Position numbers and translations under genes: made by a program
The notes under the pieces: model-generated
Databases searched by the model: none
What the model saw: only the letters and a program-made list of their open reading frames with translations
Told to the model about the DNA's origin: nothing
From: Diphasiastrum complanatum
Lineage: Eukaryota; Streptophyta; Lycopodiopsida; Lycopodiales; Lycopodiaceae
DNA: 36,633 nt
NCBI GenBank assembly: GCA_029204225.1
Contig: MU835751.1
Coordinates: 1 to 36,633 of the forward strand
Reading direction: 5' to 3'
Part shown: positions 29,761 to 36,633 of the stretch, one piece after another
How the letters are laid out: each line of letters opens with the position of its first letter
Position numbering within the stretch: position 1 is the stretch's first letter

Positions 29761-32700
29761 CCCACAGTACAATAACACATTGATTTTACTTTTATCTTAA
29801 GTGAGTCTTCTGCTTAGCAATGTTTCCACTCCAATTAATATAGCACCCTTCAACTCTCATATAATGTCCTTTCGTGTAGAATGATATAGATAGGAAGATA
29901 AGAATAGCAATTTAGATTTTGACAGCTTTAGGGACCTATGCCATCTTTTTCTAACATTACTAGATGTCCGACTTAGTGTAAACTCTATTAAGATTTGCTT
30001 ATTAATTACTTATGCCTTTACAAATCCAAGTATTACACATTAACATCTTTACCATTCAATCTCTTTAGGAAAAACACTTTTATTCTAGCTTTGGAATTTT
30101 TATGCTACAACTCTTTTTCCACCATCAAATATCAGCACTTTGTATAGAACCACAAGATATGTAATTCCCTAGTTAAAAGTGTCATGTTTCATGTAAATAC
30201 TATATGTATTAGGGTTGAGCCCACAAGAAGATGCCTAGATAACTATGTTCAACTAGGTGCATTGAGCTAAATTGTTTTAACCACCTTTTTCAGCATTGAT
30301 CAACACTTACAGTGCTAAATTTCCATCACTATGATTTTTTTCTTATTAAGTCTTATATAGTCAAGCCAAATGATCTGGGCCCACAAAACAAATAGCTTAA
30401 CCCATGATATGTATCTCTTTGTATCTAATTAGCATGTGGTACAAGTAGTTGTGAAAATCATCAAAAACAATAATGGGATTATAGAGTATTAAAACTTTTC
30501 TCTTGCCTTAATGCTTGGAAGGATATTTCGTAGGACTATGTCCCATATAAATTCGAATCGTCACATCAAATGGAATAGTCTCCTCTTCTTATAGCAAAGT
30601 TTCCCAAAAAAATAGTGCAATTCTCATGTTTTTAAATCCAAATGCATATATTTTTATTTGTTCAAGTTGTGAAAGTAACTAGAATGCCTTCACCTCATTG
30701 CCTCATAATTGTCATATTCTTAAATCAATAATATGGTTTAGTATGGTTTATCCATATTTCATGCCATTAATTATATTGTAGCGATATTATGACCACTAGA
30801 GATATGTACTAATGTACCACTATATGTAAGTTCCTTAAAGTTCTAGCCTTGCCAATGTATATGTGCTCCAAGGAGCAACACCTTGCTCCCTTTCATATTT
30901 AAACCTTGCAACAAGGTGTGAATTATTTAATAAAAAGACTGAATAGATGTCAAATATTGGATGTTGCATATATTGCATTTAATGAATGCTTTCTAGCCAA
31001 CTTTCACATTTTATGTAACTTGATGAAGACATTGACTTTTATGGTTGTGAACTTAAAGGGGCTTAAAAATTCAACAATATAGGTGTGAAGATTATAATTG
31101 CCCCATATCTTGCAACTACAAAATGATGGATTGATAATTTTTTAGCCAATTATGATTTTGAGCATTCTATAAGAGAGTTCTAGATCTTTTTGAGCATTGT
31201 CCTATGAAAGCCAACATGGTGCTCACGATATACTTTGTGCTTAGATCTATGTTTAGGATCATTTTGGATCTTAAATTTTCACACCATATATGAACCAAAG
31301 TAAGTGATATTTAAATCTACATATAGTTTCTTATCCTTTCTTTTGTTTTTACTCTCCATTCTTTCTACTTTTTTGTATTTCGGTTTTCTTCTTCTTCTCT
31401 AGAATCAATCTCCAACCTCTCATTTGCTTTGTAGGAGCAGAATCACTCTAAAGGATTTCCTCAATTAGTCTAGCTTTCGTGTTTTGAACTCGAAGACAAC
31501 TTTTGTGATATCTCGACCTCAACTATTGTATCTTGTTCAAATCATAAGAGCAATTGTATCACAACAACCAAGATGGAAAGCCGCTCTAAGAAGTAAAAAC
31601 ATTCTGCCTAACAAGTCAATTATATTTTGTCCATTAGTGTTAATGACAAAAACAAAGAACAAAAAGCATCATCTAAGAAACTAGTATTCTATGGAACAAT
31701 GGCGAAAGCTTAATCTTTCTATTCAAAGAAAAAGTATAAGATTGAAACAAAACACTAAGGCTTTTGGCATTTCATAGTAGAGTAGTCATATTTCTAATTC
31801 AATCCAACTCACTATTTCCAATGTGCTTGGAGTTCTCTTGGTAATTGTTTTAAACTCCGGTTTGTAGAAAAGTTTTTTCATAACTCGATGGACATTATTT
31901 CATAACAAGTCTTACAAAACAATTCATATTTGAAAAAACCTTTGTTCATGGAGTAGTCAATGAGTCATAACACTCTTGAAGGCTTTACTTAGGCCACTTG
32001 TTTACTTGCATAATAACAAGGCACAATTTTAATTTAGTATGCCAATCATGCTAAAAGATTTAGAGAAGTTTGACCTAATTGTGAATAATTCTCTTTAAGA
32101 TTGCAACATAGTAGGCATTCACATTCTACACATATCATTATTATAAATTGACTTCATATTTTTCATAAGGTACAATTGACAATAAATTTCAATGCCTCAC
32201 ACATGTTTAGCCTCCATTAGCTAGGCATGTTATTCTAACCCTTACGGGCAATATAGAAAATAGTTGAGAACCTTCACATATTGGCTTAGAGGAAAAACAT
32301 TCTTGGAGGTCAATTTTTTCCAAACTTAATTGTAGGCGAGGAAATACTACTTTCTTGTATTTTTCATCAAACGTGAGTTGGACAATTAATGAATGTAAAA
32401 ATATTGGGGATCTAAAGAGGAATTTCATATGAAGAAAAGCCTACAAGCCTGCAGACATTTGAAAATGAGAATGATAAAAAGAAATGCACTATTTGGATAG
32501 TAAATCACATATTGTGTAACACACGCAGGATACAAGGATTCAACAAGTCACTATATCTCATTCAAGAGAACTTACTTCATCATGCTTGGCTTTTTACTTA
32601 CCTCACATAATGAGTAGTCTCCTCAGCATTGTACGGTTTTATGCATGTCACACTTTTGCATACACTTTTGCATAGCATATGACTTACTCGAAAAAAAGCT

Positions 32701-32969
32701 TGTAACATGATTTCACTTACATTACAAAGTAGATAGATATACTTTATGATGCTAGCAACGAGGAGTTGGGAGTATGTACATAGCAATTCAGATCTACAGA
32801 CCTGACAAATACAATGCATGCATGAAGTATGCATGCAATCACATATAGACATATCAAGTATTGGGTATGTTCCTAGGTGCAATGCCATGCACAGTGTAGG
32901 TTAGTAAGTCTAAACCCTTGAATGATATTGCAGCTCGTGTTATCCAATAGCAACTTCATTCAAACCATT
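29761..32969. other. AT-rich intergenic region
   Basis: About 3.2 kb without any recognisable coding, transposon or RNA motif on either strand. A small inverted pair ACACCTTG/CAAGGTGT lies near 30880-30920. The right part is the downstream flank of the acetyltransferase/EF-hand gene and may hold its 3' untranslated region. Confidence 0.5.
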
Positions 32970-33074
32970 TCAACAACTGTGGTTCAGCTTCCCTGAACTT
33001 TTGAGTGTCTCTATAAGAACATTTACATTCTCATTGAATTCCTTTTCTGTAAGCTGCCCATCATGATCCGAGTC
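32970..33074 (-). CDS. Terminal exon: canonical EF-hand loop
   Basis: The exon is 105 bp, 34 codons plus TGA, with acceptor TTCTGCAG. It begins exactly at loop position 1 of DSDHDGQLTEKE: Asp at 1, 3 and 5, Gly 6, hydrophobic 8, Glu 12, the complete Ca2+-binding pattern. An amphipathic exiting helix (FNENVNVLIETLKSSG) and a short tail ending in Cys follow. Confidence 0.72.
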   Translation of the reverse strand, partial: DSDHDGQLTEKEFNENVNVLIETLKSSGKLNHSC

Positions 33075-35340
33075 CTGCAGAATTTGAATTCAACACCAGC
33101 AAGGCAATATATAGTTGGAACAGAGGTCATGAATTTACTGATAGATTGTATGTACTAAGATGTTAAGATAATAAGCTGACAATGAACTATATAGCATGTG
33201 CAAAACTGAGACTTAGATTAATCTATGCTTTAGTGAACCCATTGTTCAATCATGCGTGGCTCCATGAGTAAGTGCCGGCTTCATTCAGAACCATATTCTC
33301 TGGCTATTGAGAAAGTTCAAAAGGTTTTGCTAAGGCTAGCAAAAAACAGTCCCAAAACTCTTTTTCATAGTTTCTTTTGTATTCTAGTTTGTTCTTTTTT
33401 AACAGCACAAATCAAAGCCACAGGGAATTCTTGAAAGAATTTGAATCTTTTTTCTGAATCATTCGCATGATTAATTATCTTATCCACAATTTAGCACAGC
33501 CTTTCAAGATTATTTAATGGAAAAGAGATAACCTAACTATATCAAAAACAAGCTCCCTGTTAATAGCTTATGCTGTGATTATCTGAAAGACTGTATAGTT
33601 TAATGTTGATTTTGAATTAATAATCCAGGACTACGCTCACAGTTCAAAACTACCTTTTCTTTTTTAATAGCATGTGGAGGCTGATTATTCAACAAAGAAA
33701 CAACAACAGAGCTGTCTGCACTTTCACCGACGTTCTGAAACCTCCATGCTCCATGAGACATAGGAGATTGATTTATAGCTTAACATTTTGAGACTAAACT
33801 GTGGCTCTTATTACATGGATTCTGTCGCAAGTGAATAAAAATCGTCTCACTAGTCTTCATTCTCTCAAACTCTTCAAACTACAATACTAGAAGATAATTC
33901 CAAATACATCATTATCGTTGAATTACAGCTCAGAGTTTAGAGACTCAATTGTGGTTCTTATGACATGGATTCTGTCACAAGTGAATAAGAAGACTACCTA
34001 TAATATGGGGGGCGGGGGCGGTTGGGGAGACATCTCACCAGTTTTCATTTTGCTCAAACTCTTCAAATGACAATATTGGAAGATAATTCCAATAATATCA
34101 TTGTCAGATTTGTTCTTGTCTACACCTGAAGCCCATGGCCACTAAAGAACTTCACCCGATATTACAAATTATGTCAGAAAAGGGAGAGGAAGTCTTGGCC
34201 TATGGGACAACACATTTCATTGTAATCTCATCAGTCACATTGTACCCTCAATTTTGTAGCAGGAACATCATATAATGATTGACGGGGATTAAGGTGACAA
34301 GGAGCAAATGTTCTTTCTACTCACTCCTTGTTGGTCAGAGCATTGACACATATCTATTACAATCCTCACTTTTTTTTATTCAGTACTACGAGCTTGAAAC
34401 CTCGAAGTGGGTTTACAAATTTACCATCAATAAAGGCAGGCTAAACTTTTACCTGCAATGTGCATATCACAAATGTAGCACATATGCAGGCTTGCAAAAG
34501 AGGTCAGCTTGCATGGGTCATAGTCAGTGGGGCGAGACCAAAACCTAAAGATGTCAAGCTTTCTGAACTTTCCTGGCTCCAACATATTTCTGAGGTAACA
34601 CTTCAGCGTATGCCAAACTTATTACATCATACTACATAGAAGTCCAAAATATAGGTATTAGAGAGAGATCAGAAATTTTGAGTTTTCAATCCAAAGGATA
34701 AGAAAATGCATACCATCTTGAAGAATAGGTCATATGCATCAGATTGTGAGATATTTATGTTCCAAAGATTCCGCAAGCGGTTTGCAAATTCATATGGACC
34801 CAAGTACCCTTGTTTGAGAAGATCCAAACTTCTAAAAGGACACAAGACTTTGAACCTGCTGGAATACATGTCAACTTGCTTGCAAGCATGATCCATATTT
34901 GAGGCGGGGTTCTCTTCCTTTGCCCTCCCAATGACCTGCAAGCAGTAACAAGGGTTGACATGCGTTCATAATAGAATTGAAAATGCCTGCTAGGCTTTCT
35001 GTGAGATAGGCAGCTTATACAGAAGACAAGAAGTTTACTCAGAGAAATATCTGAATTGATTCTTGATTAAAACGTCCATAGACAATTATTATAAAGAGGA
35101 CCTGCAAAGTTAATAAGTATAGAACGAACTCACCATGCCCACTTCCTACATTGGGCACATGAATTTCAGGATGATTGTTAACACTACCATCAGATAATCC
35201 AGATACGTTACCTTTGCAGGGCTTCCAACAGCTGTGGCATAATCTGGGATACTACTGAGAACAACTGCTGCAGCTCCAATCTTTGCACAATTGCCAATTC
35301 TTACATTACCAAGTATGCTGGCCCCTGCACCTACCAGGAC
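32970..35340 (-). CDS. Serine acetyltransferase-like protein with EF-hand tail (3' exons)
   Basis: Four - strand exons are proposed: 35340-35212, 34935-34714, 33734-33654 and 33074-32970, all with phase-0 boundaries and AG/GT splice sites. The first encodes left-handed beta-helix hexapeptide repeats (VGAGAS-ILGNVR-IGNCAK-IGAAAV) and ends AVGSPAK. This matches the C-terminal end of serine O-acetyltransferase, which makes O-acetylserine for cysteine synthesis (family AVGNPAR/K). The second starts VIGRAKEENPASNMDHA, then has a degenerate EF-hand-like loop (D-LLKQGYLGPY-E). The last carries a canonical EF-hand loop DSDHDGQLTEKE and ends at a TGA. The catalytic His/Asp region and N-terminal helical domain are not in the window. 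The third exon is the least certain and others may be missed. A Ca2+-responsive acetyltransferase is an inference. Two separate genes are less likely because phases and strand agree. Confidence 0.65.
33654..33734 (-). CDS. Possible small exon between EF-hand pieces
   Basis: An 81-bp open segment (27 codons, NVGESADSSVVV...KKEK) has acceptor TTTCAG, donor AAG followed by GTAGTT, and phase 0 at both ends. This fits between the exons at 34714 and 33074. It shows no domain of its own. The helix expected just before the canonical EF loop is not convincing here, so an alternative or additional exon is possible. Confidence 0.4.
33790..34107. repeat. Diverged tandem duplication in an intron
   Basis: Copy 1 (33790-33917) and copy 2 (33940-34107) share, in order, GAGACTMAAYTGTGG, TTACATGGATTCTGTC, AAGTGAATAA, CTCACYAGT, TTCAT, CTCAAACTCTTCAAA, CAATA and GAAGATAATTCCAA. 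Copy 2 has an insertion near 34000-34030 that includes a very G-rich run (G6-C-G5-C-G2-TT-G4, 34007-34027). Both lie in the intron between the second and third proposed exons of the acetyltransferase/EF-hand gene. Confidence 0.75.
34714..34935 (-). CDS. Exon: SAT tail plus degenerate EF-hand
   Basis: The exon is 222 bp, 74 codons, with acceptor CTTGCAG and donor ATG followed by GTATGC. It starts VIGRAKEENP, continuing GSPAK in frame, then MDHACKQ (plant serine acetyltransferases have MDHT near their end). After that comes a helical region with a loop at residues 38-49 (D..Q-G-Y-L-G..E), which keeps the EF-hand Gly6, Leu8 and Glu12 but lacks the acidic residues at 3 and 5. It ends NISQSDAYDLFFKM, like the exiting helix and linker to a second EF-hand. 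Confidence 0.78.
35212..35340 (-). CDS. Exon: hexapeptide-repeat (SAT C-terminal) domain
   Basis: The exon is 129 bp, exactly 43 codons. Acceptor ...TGTGCAG precedes GTCCTGGTAGG, and donor AAG is followed by GTAACG. It holds four or five hexapeptide turns and the sequence ATAVGSPAK, where serine acetyltransferases usually have ATAVGNPAK/R. The preceding exon, expected to carry the GGTGKxxGDRHPK-type active-site loop, was not found up to 36633. Confidence 0.82.
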
Positions 35341-36633
35341 CTGCACATTACAACAAAAAAAGTTCTATTATGCATTCTAAGTAGCTCAAATGCTGCAGCA
35401 TCCTAGGCAGGTATTATGAACTTTGATCATTCATAGATTGACGCTTTTGTATTGTGGCATTGTGGTGCTCTTTAAGAGATACAAAAGACCATAATTGTCA
35501 TCAAGGAAATGTTTCCAGTGAGCATATGACAAAAGCCTCAAGTTAGCCTCACAAATAGTGAGGCTCTATATAAAAAGGTTTGTAGCAGTGTAACAATCAC
35601 AGATGCCAAACATGCTTGTAAGAGTGGAAACCAGAACATCAAAGATTTGAAACATCTCCAACATTAATACTGATATGTTCTAGAGAGGACAACTTATAGG
35701 AGGACCAAAATAGATGGAATGGGAGTTAAAAATACAAAAAGTGGTTGATTTGGCATTCAATTTAACAAATGAGTGTGGCACGACCAAGTTTCCGACAAAA
35801 GGCCACCAAAAGAAATGTTTCAAACGCATTTCAAACATCAAGGTTTGAATTTTAAAATGACTCAAATCACCAATCAATCCCATCTATAAGCAGCACACAT
35901 TCTGGCTTGATAGCACAAGTATATAGGCCTTCATAAAACAGTTTTGGGAGCTCAAGTCAAAGATTGTTTACAGGTTGTGTATGGCTCAATTTCAAACACC
36001 TGTTGGATCCAAGTTCCAGAGAAAAAAATCAGCTCATTCATTTATCCATGCTAAGATTTCTAAATTATTGACGGTTTATCCGTAAAGTAGGCCATTAAGT
36101 TGTCTTTTTCACAATTTCTTTCTTTTTCTCACATCCATGAGTTTGGGACCCAACTAGCATTAAGAGTGTTAATTACTTGCAATAGCTCACGATTTCAAAA
36201 CGGCTTCCTCATTATGTGTGCACTTGTTGAACAACTTACTGCTGAATAAACTGACATACCTCCACTGTTTTATACAGTTCTCCTAAGAAAATTTCAAGGG
36301 GAAGCACAAAAAAAAATTTGCACTCTGGAAAACCCTAACCCTGATTTCCAGAATGCGATCTGAATCGTGATTCGGAATGCGTTCTGGATCAAATCTGAAA
36401 TGTGGCGTGCAAGTATGGTCAAAACTTCGTAACTATCAAGAATCTTACTTTAGCTAACCACTTTAGAGACAGACAGAGAGACAGAAATTCTGGATCAGGT
36501 AACAAGTGAGAATTTCAACAATTGCGAATTCTTGAAGGTTCACAATCAGATATAGATAGCATGCTTCTTAAATCACTTAGTATCATTGGGGTTTTGTTTG
36601 TTGATAATTTGGTTTTGACAGAAGGCAGTAAAG
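35341..36633 (-). other. Intron of acetyltransferase gene, upstream side
   Basis: No further exon was recognised in these 1.3 kb. The conserved active-site segment of serine acetyltransferase is not present on the - strand, so the upstream exons probably lie beyond 36633. The stretch contains an imperfect 40-bp palindrome (36348-36387) and a telo-box-like AAACCCTAA (36330-36338). Confidence 0.45.
36348..36387. repeat. Imperfect 40-bp palindrome
   Basis: CCAGAATGCGATCTGAATCG (36348-36367) is followed without a spacer by TGATTCGGAATGCGTTCTGG (36368-36387), which is its reverse complement at 16 of 20 positions. A telo-box-like AAACCCTAA lies 10 bp upstream. The role is unknown. Confidence 0.7.

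Noticed and set aside
34279-34548. 89-codon + strand open frame
   Set aside because: Lies in an intron of the - strand gene and has no recognisable motif.
34560-34600. Possible extra exon of the acetyltransferase/EF-hand gene
   Set aside because: In the phase required after the FFKM exon it hits a stop, and other acceptors give a length that breaks the frame.

Overview
This window looks like nuclear DNA of a land plant. It is AT-rich and mostly non-coding, with intron-split host genes, many decayed Ty1/copia and Ty3/gypsy LTR retrotransposons, primer-binding sites matching initiator tRNA-Met, and a VQ-motif protein of the MKS1 type, a plant family. I cannot name the species from sequence alone. 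No bacterial operons, CRISPR arrays, rRNA or tRNA genes were seen.

Layout. 1-1262: the 3' part of a dead Ty3/gypsy pol (integrase) on the + strand, followed by a five-copy 20-bp minisatellite. 3345-4459: a candidate LTR with a purine tract, a TATA box and a long GA microsatellite. 6530-6865: the 3' end of a copia element on the - strand. 6870-10390: no confident gene. 10395-13262: a dead copia element (A) on the - strand, with leader or LTR-like DNA to 13950. 13976-14500: a gypsy gag/protease scrap (+). 14950-16106: a copia gag scrap (-). 17500-18051: the one complete host gene, an intronless VQ protein on the - strand, with a 42-bp tandem duplication upstream. 18740-23190: AT-rich DNA with no gene but one striking 114-bp GC-rich nested palindrome. 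23191-25866: copia C (-), with its 3' LTR, joined head-to-head at about 25866 to copia B (+, 25860-28443). Copia B is followed by an LTR, a primer-binding site and a second oppositely oriented element start at 29517-29528. 29700-32900: AT-rich DNA with nothing recognised. 32970-35340: the 3' exons of a host gene on the - strand that appears to join a serine acetyltransferase-like hexapeptide-repeat domain to a C-terminal EF-hand extension. Its 5' exons lie outside the window or in the unread part to the right.

None of the retroelements can be autonomous: each has stops, frameshifts, catalytic-site substitutions or deletions of the reverse transcriptase active site. The two host genes have no evident functional link. 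The most interesting candidates are the acetyltransferase/EF-hand gene, the GC-rich nested palindrome, and the rearranged copia block at 23.2-29.5 kb.
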